Part shown: positions 27,304-35,867 of the stretch, in pieces | Layout: each line of letters opens with the position of its first letter | Numbering within the stretch: the first letter of the stretch is position 1 | Assembly: GCA_007693555.1 (NCBI GenBank) | Contig: REDJ01000232.1 | Coordinates: forward strand, 30,441 to 94,440 | Reading direction: 5' to 3' | DNA: 64,000 bases | Source of the DNA: Bacteroidota bacterium | Lineage (GTDB): Bacteria; Bacteroidota; Bacteroidia; Bacteroidales; UBA7960 | Translations under genes and position numbers: made by a program | The notes under the pieces: model-generated | Told to the model about the DNA's origin: nothing | Database searches by the model: none | What the model saw: the letters and a program-made list of their open reading frames with translations, nothing else

Positions 27304-27337
27304 AAAAAAGCCCCCGAGATATATTCAGGGGCTTTTT
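27304..27337 (-). terminator. Intrinsic terminator after tRNA-Gln
   Basis: AAAAAGCCCC and GGGGCTTTTT arms flank a 14-nt loop just downstream of the tRNA on the minus strand. T tracts on both strands make it usable in either direction. Confidence 0.8.
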
Positions 27338-27340
27338 ACG

Positions 27341-27411
27341 TTGACCGACTAGGATTCGAACCTAGACAGGCAGAACCAAAATCTGCAGTGCTACCGTTAC
27401 ACCATCGGTCA
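27341..27411 (-). tRNA. tRNA-Gln (anticodon TTG)
   Basis: On the minus strand from 27411 the sequence folds as a class I tRNA: acceptor stem TGACCGA with TCGGTCA, anticodon stem GCAGA/TCTGC with loop TTTTGGT (anticodon TTG at 27377-27379), and T arm CTAGG-TTCGAAT-CCTAG. The U1-A72 end pair is typical of tRNA-Gln. CCA is not encoded. A perfect promoter lies 21 bp upstream. Confidence 0.97.
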
Positions 27412-27431
27412 ATGTTTTTATTAACGGACTG

Positions 27432-27462
27432 CAAAAGTAGAGAAAAAAAATTTTCAGGCAAA
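27432..27462 (-). promoter_or_regulatory. Consensus Bacteroidota promoter of tRNA-Gln
   Basis: On the minus strand: TTTG (27462-27459), 19 bp, then TACTTTTG (27439-27432). Both boxes and the spacing fit the Bacteroidota housekeeping sigma consensus exactly. Transcription would start about 10-15 nt before the tRNA. Confidence 0.8.
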
Positions 27463-27683
27463 AAAAAATATAAAAATATTTGGTTAGCACAATTATAATT
27501 CTACAGCCAGAGTTTCATAATAAAACATTATTTGCTTGCAAAATTTTTCAGCCATTCCTGCGATTACTTAAATGAATGTTAAATTACATATTCAATTGCT
27601 GTTTTTCTTTTTATCTTCGCAGTCGAAAAATACCATGCATAAAGAGAAGATATTTTATCCAATTATCACCAATCCTATTTTCA

Positions 27684-30600
27684 ATGGACCTGAAATCGTA
27701 TAAACCTGTCAACAACATTCTTGGATGGCTGATGTTTCTGGCAGCCACTACAGTATTTATGCTTACCCTTGAACCCACAGCAAGTTTCTGGGATGCCGGA
27801 GAACGGCTCGCAACTTCATTCAAACTGCAGATTGCTCACCCGCCCGGAGCACCATTATACCAGATGCTGGCACGTATGTTTTCTTTGCTGGCATTGGGTG
27901 ATGTTACCCGTGTTGCCTATTGGATCAATGCCATGTCTGCAGTGGCGGGTGGTCTTACTGTAACGTACCTTTTCTGGACAGTAGGCATGCTGGGTCACCG
28001 CATTCTTAAAGCAACTCCAGATATTAACAGCTCAAAAACATGGGCAGTATGGGGTGCAGGTATTGTTGGGGGTCTTACCCTTACATTCAGCGATTCTTTT
28101 TGGTTCACAGCAGTAGAAGCTGAGGTTTATATTACTTCCTTGTTTCTTACAGCATTTGTTTTCTGGTGTATCCTCAAATGGGAGGCAACAGAACATGAAC
28201 CCGATTCGCTTAAGTGGCTTGTGCTGATAGCATTTATCATAGGTTTATCAATAGGAGTACACATGCTCAATTTGCTTGCCATACCAGCTATTGTATTTGT
28301 GTATTACTTCAAGAAGTTCAAAACCACACGCTGGGGCATAGTCCTAACAGGCATTTTAGCACTGGCTTTATTGGGTTTCATTCAAAATGTTTTTATCCCC
28401 GGTGTGCTTACAGTTGACTGGTGGTTTGAGAGGTTTTTCGTAAATTCTTTAGGTTTGCCTTTTCATACCGGAACAATTTTTTATTTTCTCTTAATTATTG
28501 CCCTAATAACTTATGGCTTGTATTATACCCATAAGAAGAAAAAAGTGCTCTTCAATACAATTATTCTGGCGTTTACTTTTATCCTTATCGGTTATACCTC
28601 TTTCATGATGCTGGTAATACGTTCTAATGCGCATGTACCCATCAATGAAAATGCTCCGAAAAATGCACTGGCGATGAAGGCATACCTGGGGCGTGAGCAA
28701 TATGGCGCATGGCCATTACTTTACGGTCCGTATTACAATGCTCCCATAGAAAACGTAGAAGACGGCCGGCCTGTATGGCGCGCTGATACAGTACAAGGAA
28801 GATACATTATTACTGACCATCGCAGAGGTACCGTACCGGTATATAATCCTGAATTTACAACTGTATTTCCACGCATGTGGAGCAGCCGGAGCCAGCATGC
28901 GAGGGCATATGAAAGCTGGGGCAGGGTGCAGGGTCGGCCTGTCAGGGTGCAGCAAAGAGACGGTACCACACAAGTAATTAACAGGCCTACCTTTGGGGAG
29001 AACCTCAGGTTCTTTTTTTCTTATCAGCTAGGGCATATGTACATGCGGTATTTAATGTGGAATTTTGCCGGTCGTCAAAATGACATACAAGGCCATGGTG
29101 AGCCTACACGTGGTAACTGGATGAGTGGTATAAAACCCCTGGATAGTATTTTCCTCGGACCGCAGGATAACCTGCCTGAAAGTATCACATCCAACCCAGG
29201 TCACAGCAAATATTATATGCTTCCATTCCTGCTCGGAATTATTGGCCTGGTATTCCAGGCTTCAAGAAAACCGGATGATGCATTCGTTGTAGGCCTGCTC
29301 TTCTTTATGACAGGTATTGCAATTATTATATACCTGAATCAGTGGCCTTTTCAACCCAGAGAGCGTGATTATTCATATATAGGCTCATTTTATGCTTTCT
29401 CTATATGGGTTGGGCTGGGTGTTCTGGCCGTTGCCGATACATTCCAGCGAAAACTCAAAGGAAAGTTACCGGCAATACTGGCAACAGCTTTATGTATTTT
29501 GCTGGTGCCGGTAATTATGGCTAAGGAAAACTGGAACAATCATGACCGTTCAGGCAGATATACAACCCGTGATGTGGCCATTAACTATCTGGAATCCTGT
29601 GCTCCAAATGCAATTATTTTTACCATGGGCGACAATGATACCTTCCCACTCTGGTATGCGCAGGAAGTAGAAGGAATTCGAACCGATATAAAAGTTGTAA
29701 ATCTAAGTCTGCTCAATACCGACTGGTACATTGACGGAATGATGCGCCGGAAGACCTACGATGCTGATCCCGTGCCCTTTTCTATGGAACCCATACAATA
29801 TCGTGATGGCACACGTGATTTCCTTCATATTATAGAACAACCAAGCCTTGAGGGTCAATATATCGACTTAAGAAGGATTATCAGGTTCATTACCAACGAT
29901 GCACAGGTACATCCCCGTTTGGGGGATAATTACTTCCCCACCCGCAGGTTCAGTATCCCGGTTGATTCTGCAACTGTGGTAGCAAATGGCACAGTAGCCC
30001 CGGAAGATGCTCATCTTATAGTGGATGCTGTTGAATGGGAAGTACCCGGAATGGGATTTCAGAAAAATAATATTATGATGCTGGATTTCCTGGCAACCAA
30101 TAACTGGGAGCGTCCGGTATATTTTGCCATTACAACAGGTTCAGAAGCTTACATCGGTTTAGAAGAATATTTCCAGCTTGAAGGAATGGCCTATCGCCTT
30201 GTGCCTATCAGAACTCCTTCGAGAGGAGGCGAAACAGGCAGAATAAATACCCGCATCTTGTATGATAACATCATGAATAAGTTCCAGTGGGGTAATATGT
30301 ACGACCCTTCTGTCTATCTTAATGAAGACAATATCAGGCTTACCGTCAATTTCCGTAACATCTTCCAGCGCCTTGCCAATGCATTAATTGTTGAAGGGCA
30401 AACAGATAAAGCCGTTGAAGTGCTTGATAAAGCGATGAAAATAATGCCTGAACATAACGTACCCTACAATTTCTTTACTTTGCTGATTGCAGAGGCATAC
30501 TACAGGGCGGATGCCTTTGATAAGGGCAACGCCATATTTGAAAGGATGATAGAACTGGAAGAACAGAATCTTAATTATTACTTCTCTTTCAGAGGTCGCC

Positions 30601-30752
30601 GTGCTAATCTTGTTGAAAGCAACAAGCAGGAATCACTGGCCATTATGCAGCGAATCAGTCACCTCGCAGTTATGAATGACCAGGAGGAACTTGCAGAAAG
30701 ATCCGGTGACATTTTTGAACGTTTTTATGACCTTTACATGCAAGGGATATAG
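27684..30752 (+). CDS. DUF2723 family membrane protein, putative GT-C protein O-glycosyltransferase (GT117-like)
   Basis: The 1022-residue protein starts with about ten membrane helices containing the DUF2723 signature (PTASFWDAGE, then QIAHPPGAPLYQMLAR), where Asp and Glu after the first helix are the presumed GT-C catalytic or metal residues. A large soluble part follows (about 560-1022) with FTMGDNDTFPLWYAQEVEG and, near the C-terminus, two TPR-like helical pairs. The human family member TMEM260 is a protein O-mannosyltransferase, which supports a role as a lipid-sugar-dependent glycosyltransferase acting on exported proteins; the substrate here is unknown. I chose the ATG at 27684; the open frame extends 36 codons upstream into sequence without family resemblance. 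Confidence 0.85.
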   Translation: MDLKSYKPVNNILGWLMFLAATTVFMLTLEPTASFWDAGERLATSFKLQIAHPPGAPLYQMLARMFSLLALGDVTRVAYWINAMSAVAGGLTVTYLFWTVGMLGHRILKATPDINSSKTWAVWGAGIVGGLTLTFSDSFWFTAVEAEVYITSLFLTAFVFWCILKWEATEHEPDSLKWLVLIAFIIGLSIGVHMLNLLAIPAIVFVYYFKKFKTTRWGIVLTGILALALLGFIQNVFIPGVLTVDWWFERFFVNSLGLPFHTGTIFYFLLIIALITYGLYYTHKKKKVLFNTIILAFTFILIGYTSFMMLVIRSNAHVPINENAPKNALAMKAYLGREQYGAWPLLYGPYYNAPIENVEDGRPVWRADTVQGRYIITDHRRGTVPVYNPEFTTVFPRMWSSRSQHARAYESWGRVQGRPVRVQQRDGTTQVINRPTFGENLRFFFSYQLGHMYMRYLMWNFAGRQNDIQGHGEPTRGNWMSGIKPLDSIFLGPQDNLPESITSNPGHSKYYMLPFLLGIIGLVFQASRKPDDAFVVGLLFFMTGIAIIIYLNQWPFQPRERDYSYIGSFYAFSIWVGLGVLAVADTFQRKLKGKLPAILATALCILLVPVIMAKENWNNHDRSGRYTTRDVAINYLESCAPNAIIFTMGDNDTFPLWYAQEVEGIRTDIKVVNLSLLNTDWYIDGMMRRKTYDADPVPFSMEPIQYRDGTRDFLHIIEQPSLEGQYIDLRRIIRFITNDAQVHPRLGDNYFPTRRFSIPVDSATVVANGTVAPEDAHLIVDAVEWEVPGMGFQKNNIMMLDFLATNNWERPVYFAITTGSEAYIGLEEYFQLEGMAYRLVPIRTPSRGGETGRINTRILYDNIMNKFQWGNMYDPSVYLNEDNIRLTVNFRNIFQRLANALIVEGQTDKAVEVLDKAMKIMPEHNVPYNFFTLLIAEAYYRADAFDKGNAIFERMIELEEQNLNYYFSFRGRRANLVESNKQESLAIMQRISHLAVMNDQEELAERSGDIFERFYDLYMQGI

Positions 30753-30756
30753 AACA

Positions 30757-30884
30757 GGTTAAGCTTGAGATTTAGGTTAAGAATAGAAAGTTTGTAAGTT
30801 TCAGGTTTGGACTTTAAACTTATTGCATACAAGGCAGAAAATTACTAGCAATCTCAACCTCAACCTTAATCTTAATCTTTTTCC
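30757..30884. repeat. Inverted tract of short GGTTAAG-like repeats
   Basis: The left part contains GGTTAAGCTTGAG and TTAGGTTAAG; the right part contains CTCAACCTCAACCTTAATCTTAATC, which is the approximate reverse complement repeated in tandem. It follows the DUF2723 stop codon directly and could fold into an imperfect long hairpin that ends transcription, with a T-rich stretch at its right end. Confidence 0.45.
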
Positions 30885-30909
30885 TAATCTCCTAAAGTTC
30901 AGAACATTT

Positions 30910-30940
30910 TTTGTATTGTTTTAATTTTTAATTAACTTTG
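30910..30940 (+). promoter_or_regulatory. Consensus promoter of the rimP-nusA-infB-pgi operon
   Basis: TTTG (30910-30913), 19 bp, TAACTTTG (30933-30940): both boxes and the spacing match the Bacteroidota consensus exactly. A start near 30947 gives a leader of about 109 nt before rimP. Confidence 0.85.
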
Positions 30941-30946
30941 CGCCAC

Positions 30947-31055
30947 AATTGCAACGGCAATGTAGGAACGGGGGGCCTGGAGTCCCCTGTTTTATTGGTA
31001 TAAGGCTATAATTGAACCAATTACTGAAAAGTTTTAAGAGGAAAATCAGGTATTG
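30947..31055 (+). promoter_or_regulatory. Structured 5' leader of rimP
   Basis: Three successive hairpins can form between the predicted start and rimP: ATTGC/GCAAT (30948-30952 with 30957-30961), a G-rich/C-rich stem (about 30968-30973 with 30984-30990), and ATTGGT/ACCAAT (30994-30999 with 31016-31021). I recognise no named riboswitch or Rfam leader. A regulatory role is inference. Confidence 0.4.
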
Positions 31056-31532
31056 ATGATTGACAAGAATAAAATTATTGAAATATTAGAAGAACATTTG
31101 ACAAATACAGATCTATTCCTTGTAGATGTTAAGGTTTCCGGTCGGAATAAGATTATGGTTTTTCTGGATGGAGATAAGGGCGTTCCTATCAGTTCCTGTG
31201 CAGAAGTTAGCCGCCATATTGAAACTATTCTTGACAGAGATTTAGAAGATTTTGAACTTGAAGTATCCTCTGTTGGCCTTGACACCCCTCTGTCTTCACC
31301 CAGGCAGTTTAAAAAGAATGTAGGAAGAGATATCATATATTTGGATGCAGAAGGGAAAAAAGTGAGAGCAAAATTATTGGATGCGGGTGAATCAGAGATT
31401 ATTGTGGAAAAGGAGGTGCCCAAAAAGAAAAAAAAGAAAAAGGAAGAAAAGGATGATCCTGTGCAAAAGCTTTCTTATGAAGCTGTAAGAGAGGTAAAAG
31501 TTCAGGTTTCTTTTAAAAAACCTGACAAATAA
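31056..31532 (+). CDS. rimP: Ribosome maturation factor RimP
   Basis: The 158-residue protein assists assembly of the 30S ribosomal subunit. It shows the RimP N-terminal domain (LFLVDVKVSGRNKIMVFLDG, CAEVSRHIE, and the family motif LEVSSVGLDTPL) and the SH3-like C-terminal domain (FKKNVGRDI), with an unusual run of Lys/Glu (KKKKKKKEEKDD) inserted near residues 120-135. I take the ATG at 31056; a TTG immediately before it could also be read. It is the first gene of the conserved order rimP-nusA-infB, driven by the consensus promoter at 30910. Confidence 0.94.
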   Translation: MIDKNKIIEILEEHLTNTDLFLVDVKVSGRNKIMVFLDGDKGVPISSCAEVSRHIETILDRDLEDFELEVSSVGLDTPLSSPRQFKKNVGRDIIYLDAEGKKVRAKLLDAGESEIIVEKEVPKKKKKKKEEKDDPVQKLSYEAVREVKVQVSFKKPDK

Positions 31533-31579
31533 TAAAAGATAACTGCAAGATTGATTATTTATTTTAATTAAAGAATAAA

Positions 31580-32815
31580 ATGGAAAATATAAATTTGGTT
31601 GAGTCGTTTTCGGAATTCAAGGAATTTAAGAACATTGACCGCTCTACCATGATGCTGATCCTTGAAGACGTATTTCGTAATATGTTGCAGAAGAAGTATG
31701 GATCGGCTGAAAATTTCGATATCATTGTAAATATTGACAAGGGTGACCTTGAAGTATGGCGCAATCGGGTTATCGTAGAAGATGGAGCAGTTGAAGACCC
31801 CAATGAGGAAATTCAATATTCTGAAGCTATCAAGATTGAACCTGATTTTGAGATTGGAGAGGAAGTTTCTGAACCGGTGCGCATGTCTGACTTTGGACGG
31901 CGTGAAATTCTGGCCATCAGGCAAAATCTGGCATCTAAAATCCTTGAACTGGAAAAAGACAGCATCTACCAAAAATACCAGGAACGCGTGGGTGAATTGA
32001 TCACTGCCGAGGTTTACCAGGTATGGAAAAAGGAATTGCTTGCACTTGACGATGAAGGCATTGAACTTATTCTACCTAAAACCGAACAGATTCCATCCGA
32101 CTTTTTCCGAAAAGGAGATACTGTCAGGGCAGTAGTAGCCAGTGTTGAAATAAAAAATAACAATCCACTGATTATACTCTCACGTACTTCCAATGTTTTT
32201 CTGGAAAGATTATTTGAGCAGGAAGTTCCGGAGGTACATGACGGACTTATTACCATCAGGAAGATAGTAAGAGCCCCGGGCGAAAGAGCCAAAGTTGCTG
32301 TCGAATCTTACGATGATCGTATTGATCCTGTTGGAGCATGCGTGGGTATGAAAGGCTCAAGGATTCATGGTATTGTTCGCGAATTGCGCAATGAGAATAT
32401 TGATGTTATTAATTTCACTTCCAACCCCAGCCTTTACATATCCCGTGCGCTAAGCCCGGCAAAAATTTCCAGTATCAATATAGATGAGGAAACCAAAAGG
32501 GCAGAAGTTTACCTTAAGCCAGACCAGGTCTCCCTGGCAATAGGTAAAGGAGGTTTTAATATAAAACTTGCCGGTACGCTTACCGGCTATGAAATTGATG
32601 TATACCGTGACACAGATCAGGATACTGAAGATGTTGACATTCACGAATTTGCCGATGAAATAGAACAATGGATCATTGATGAGTTCAAGGCTGTGGGTCT
32701 TGACACAGCAAAAAGTATTTTGAATCTGAGCATTGAAGATTTGGTGAAAAGAGTAGACCTGGAAGAAGAAACCATAAAGGAAGTGATAAGCATATTAAAA
32801 GCAGAATTTGAATAA
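31580..32815 (+). CDS. nusA: Transcription termination/antitermination factor NusA
   Basis: The 411-residue protein binds RNA polymerase and nascent RNA. In order it shows the N-terminal polymerase-binding domain (1 to about 125), an S1 domain (about 130-205, including GDTVRAVVASV and IILSRTSNVFL), and two KH domains (about 225-345, with DPVGACVGMKGSRIH and LAIGKGGFNIKLA). A short C-terminal part with one helix-hairpin-helix-like segment (LSIEDLVKRVDLEEETI) follows. It lacks the two long acidic C-terminal repeats of the enterobacterial protein, as is usual outside Gammaproteobacteria. It starts 47 bp after rimP. Confidence 0.95.
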   Translation: MENINLVESFSEFKEFKNIDRSTMMLILEDVFRNMLQKKYGSAENFDIIVNIDKGDLEVWRNRVIVEDGAVEDPNEEIQYSEAIKIEPDFEIGEEVSEPVRMSDFGRREILAIRQNLASKILELEKDSIYQKYQERVGELITAEVYQVWKKELLALDDEGIELILPKTEQIPSDFFRKGDTVRAVVASVEIKNNNPLIILSRTSNVFLERLFEQEVPEVHDGLITIRKIVRAPGERAKVAVESYDDRIDPVGACVGMKGSRIHGIVRELRNENIDVINFTSNPSLYISRALSPAKISSINIDEETKRAEVYLKPDQVSLAIGKGGFNIKLAGTLTGYEIDVYRDTDQDTEDVDIHEFADEIEQWIIDEFKAVGLDTAKSILNLSIEDLVKRVDLEEETIKEVISILKAEFE

Positions 32816-32879
32816 ATTATATAACTTTGCAGACATTTTTCGGAGGCTGCAGAATTTTTTTGTAAATCAAGAAACCCGT

Positions 32880-35852
32880 ATGACTGAAGGCACTAAAATA
32901 ATGCGATTAAGTAAACTTGCCAGAGAATTTAACATTGGTATTACTACCATTGTAGATTTTTTGGGAAAGAAGGGTATATCCGTTGACCCCAATCCCAATA
33001 CAAAGATCTCTGAAGAAGCCTATCAGATACTGGCCAAAGAATTTCAAAAAGAAAAAAGCCTGAAAGATGAAGTTCGCAAAAGTAGTTTAAGTTTCTCCAA
33101 AAGGGAAAGTGTTACCCTGCAGGATGAGGATAAAGATGTAGCAGCTTCTAAACCGGAAGCAAAGCCCAAAGACGAAGATGAAGTTGAAGACAAGGAGCTT
33201 TTCATCAAAGATATCAAGTCTTTCATGGGGGAAAAAGAAGCCACCAAAGCTGATGAAAAAGAGAAGTTGTCCGGACCTAAAATTCTGGGAAAAATTGATG
33301 CGGAAAAATTATCGGGCAAAGCCCCTGTAAAGAAGGAAAAAGAAGAAGAGAAGCCCGTTGAAAAAGAAGAAAAACCCGCTCCCGAAAGTCCTGAGAAAGT
33401 TAAAGCCGAAGTGCCGGCCAGGGAGGCAGATAAAGAAAAAGCTGCTGTGAAAGGCCCTAAAGTATTGGGTAAAATTGAGCTGGAAGAAGCCCGCAAAAAG
33501 GAAAAGAAAACAGCCAAAAAGGAAAAGCCTGAAGAAGAAGCCGAAAAAACCAGTACCACCGAACCTTCTGAAAAGGAAGAAAAACAAGATATTCCTCAGC
33601 CTGAAATATCTTCGAAGGAGAAAGAGGAAGAAAAAAAGCATAAGACTGAGTATAAAAAGCTTGAAGGAGTAACTATACTTGGTAAAATTGATTTACCTGC
33701 TGATAAAGAGAAAACCAGGAAAGAACCTGTTGCTTCTTCATCTGATCCTGAAAAGCCCAAAAAGAGAAAGCGCAAAAGAATACGCAAGGAAAAGACCCAG
33801 GAAGGTCAGGCTGCAAAAGCCCAGGATAAGGATAAAAAAACCCAGACCGATACCACAGAAGATCAGAAACAAGCCGGAAAGCGTCCGGGTAAATCTCAAC
33901 CAGCTAAAGGGAAAAAAGCTGTCAGGAGAGACTTTGTTAAACCCGAGGTAAGCGATGAAGAAATTTCCAGGCAAATCAGAGAAACGCTTGCCAGCCTCAG
34001 TGGAAGTGGAAAATCAAAAGCTGCAAAGCATCGTCGTCTGAAACGCGATCTTCAGCACAAGCAAAGAATGAAAGAAATGGAAGAGGCAGAGACCGACCAG
34101 AAAGTTCTGGAAGTCACTGAGTTTATCTCTGCCAATGAACTGGCCAATCTCATGGATGTGCAGGTTACAGAGGTGATTTCTACTTGCATGAGTCTGGGAT
34201 TGTTCGTTTCTATCAACCAGCGACTGGATGCCGAAACCATTACTATTGTTGCCGATGAATTTGGCTATGATGTAAGTTTTGTGAGTATAGATGAGCAGGA
34301 ATCCATCGAAGAAGAACAGGATACTCCTGAAGAACTTAAAGAAAGAGCCCCCATCGTTACGGTTATGGGCCATGTTGATCATGGTAAAACATCATTGCTC
34401 GACCAAATCAGACATTCTAATGTTATTGCCGGGGAGGCTGGTGGTATCACGCAGCATATCGGGGCGTATTCCGTGCAGATGGATGATGGGAAAATGATAT
34501 CTTTCCTCGATACTCCCGGGCACGAAGCTTTTACAGCCATGCGGGCAAGGGGTGCCAGAATTACAGACGTTGCCATTATAGTTGTTGCTGCTGATGACAA
34601 TGTTATGCCTCAAACCATTGAAGCCATAAACCATGCGCAGGCAGCCGGAGTGCCCATTGTAATTGCCATAAATAAAATAGACAAAGCCAATGCCAATGTT
34701 GATAAAGTAAAGGAAGAGCTGGCAAAAATCAATATTCTTGTGGAAGATTGGGGAGGTAAATACCAGAGTCAGGAAATATCTGCCAAAAACGGAATAAACA
34801 TTGACAAACTATTGGAGAAAGTATTGCTTGAAGCTGAACTCCTCGATCTGAAGGCCAATCCCGATCGCAAAGCTTCAGGCACGGTTATCGAATCCTCTCT
34901 GGACAAAGGACGTGGTTATCTGGCTACCATACTTGTACAAAACGGGACTTTGAAAATGGGTGATATTGTAGTGGCCGGAAATACCCATGGTCGGGTAAAA
35001 GCTATGTTTAATGAAAGAAACATCAGAATCAGTGAGGCAGGACCCGCAACACCTGTTTTGCTCCTCGGATTGGGTGGCGCACCTCAGGCAGGAGATACTT
35101 TTCATGTTGTAAAAGATGAAAGCGAAGCCAAAGCTATTACTTCCAAACGTCAGCAACTTTTAAGAGAACAAGGCCTCAGAACACAAAAACATATTACACT
35201 GGATGAAATAGGACGCCGAATTGCCATCGGCGATTTCAAAGAACTCAACATCATAATCAAAGGTGATGTGGATGGTTCTGTAGAAGCACTTGCCGACTCA
35301 ATGCTCAAATTATCAACTGAAGAGGTTCAGGTAAATATCATTCATAAAGCGGTAGGTTCCATTACAGAAGGAGATGTACTTTTGGCTTCAGCCTCAAATG
35401 CTGTTATAATTGGCTTCCAGGTCAGACCTTCTCTTGCTGCCCGCAAGCTGGCTGAGAATGAGCAGATTGACATTCGTATTTATTCAGTTATTTACAATGC
35501 AATCAATGAAATTAAATCGGCTATAGAGGGTATGTTATCTCCCGAAATTGAAGAAAAAATTACAGCTAACCTTGAAGTAAGAGAAGTCTTTAAAATTACT
35601 AAGGTCGGAACAGTAGCCGGCTGTATGGTTCTTGACGGAAAAATCAATCGCAATTCCAATGTGCGCGTAATTCGCGATGGAATTGTAGTTTATACCGGTT
35701 ATCTTGGATCTCTCAAGCGATTCAAGGATGATGTGAAAGAAGTATCGTCCGGTTATGAATGTGGTTTGAATGTTGATAAATTCAATGATATAAAAGTTGG
35801 AGATATCATTGAAGCCTTTGAAACCGTTGAAGTTGCCCGTAAACTTGAATAA
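32880..35852 (+). CDS. infB: Translation initiation factor IF-2
   Basis: The 990-residue GTPase places initiator tRNA on the ribosome. It starts with a small IF2-N domain (RLSKLAREFNIGITTIVDFL), then has a very long charged linker rich in Lys, Glu and Pro (about 60-380), a second IF2-N domain (about 405-470), the GTPase domain with G1 GHVDHGKTS (497-505), DTPGH and NKID, and domains II-IV. The linker carries three copies of a G(P/V)-LGKI motif near residues 131, 190 and 262. I chose the ATG at 32880, since sequence upstream of it does not resemble IF-2 and would overlap nusA. The gap to nusA is 64 bp. Confidence 0.95.
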   Translation: MTEGTKIMRLSKLAREFNIGITTIVDFLGKKGISVDPNPNTKISEEAYQILAKEFQKEKSLKDEVRKSSLSFSKRESVTLQDEDKDVAASKPEAKPKDEDEVEDKELFIKDIKSFMGEKEATKADEKEKLSGPKILGKIDAEKLSGKAPVKKEKEEEKPVEKEEKPAPESPEKVKAEVPAREADKEKAAVKGPKVLGKIELEEARKKEKKTAKKEKPEEEAEKTSTTEPSEKEEKQDIPQPEISSKEKEEEKKHKTEYKKLEGVTILGKIDLPADKEKTRKEPVASSSDPEKPKKRKRKRIRKEKTQEGQAAKAQDKDKKTQTDTTEDQKQAGKRPGKSQPAKGKKAVRRDFVKPEVSDEEISRQIRETLASLSGSGKSKAAKHRRLKRDLQHKQRMKEMEEAETDQKVLEVTEFISANELANLMDVQVTEVISTCMSLGLFVSINQRLDAETITIVADEFGYDVSFVSIDEQESIEEEQDTPEELKERAPIVTVMGHVDHGKTSLLDQIRHSNVIAGEAGGITQHIGAYSVQMDDGKMISFLDTPGHEAFTAMRARGARITDVAIIVVAADDNVMPQTIEAINHAQAAGVPIVIAINKIDKANANVDKVKEELAKINILVEDWGGKYQSQEISAKNGINIDKLLEKVLLEAELLDLKANPDRKASGTVIESSLDKGRGYLATILVQNGTLKMGDIVVAGNTHGRVKAMFNERNIRISEAGPATPVLLLGLGGAPQAGDTFHVVKDESEAKAITSKRQQLLREQGLRTQKHITLDEIGRRIAIGDFKELNIIIKGDVDGSVEALADSMLKLSTEEVQVNIIHKAVGSITEGDVLLASASNAVIIGFQVRPSLAARKLAENEQIDIRIYSVIYNAINEIKSAIEGMLSPEIEEKITANLEVREVFKITKVGTVAGCMVLDGKINRNSNVRVIRDGIVVYTGYLGSLKRFKDDVKEVSSGYECGLNVDKFNDIKVGDIIEAFETVEVARKLE

Positions 35853-35867
35853 TCTGATATTGGTAAA

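Larger units (their letters stand above)
30753..31055. other. 303-bp intergenic region: repeat tract, promoter and structured leader
   Basis: No gene. From left to right it holds GGTTAAG/GGTTGAG-type repeats in opposite orientations (30757-30780 and 30850-30884), a perfect promoter (30910-30940), and a leader of about 108 nt with three hairpins before rimP. Each is listed separately. Confidence 0.6.

Noticed and set aside
27265..27498. Plus-strand frame over tRNA-Gln (LGFEPRQAEPKSAVLPLHH)
   Set aside because: Antisense reading of the tRNA and its terminator; no start signal or domain.
32808..32879. Longer N-terminus for IF-2
   Set aside because: It overlaps the end of nusA and does not resemble IF-2; the ATG at 32880 precedes the IF2-N domain.
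33044..33974. Several Phe/Leu/Ser-rich frames opposite or within the infB linker
   Set aside because: They are shadows of the Lys/Glu-rich IF-2 linker; codons for Lys and Glu read backwards give Phe, Leu and Ser.
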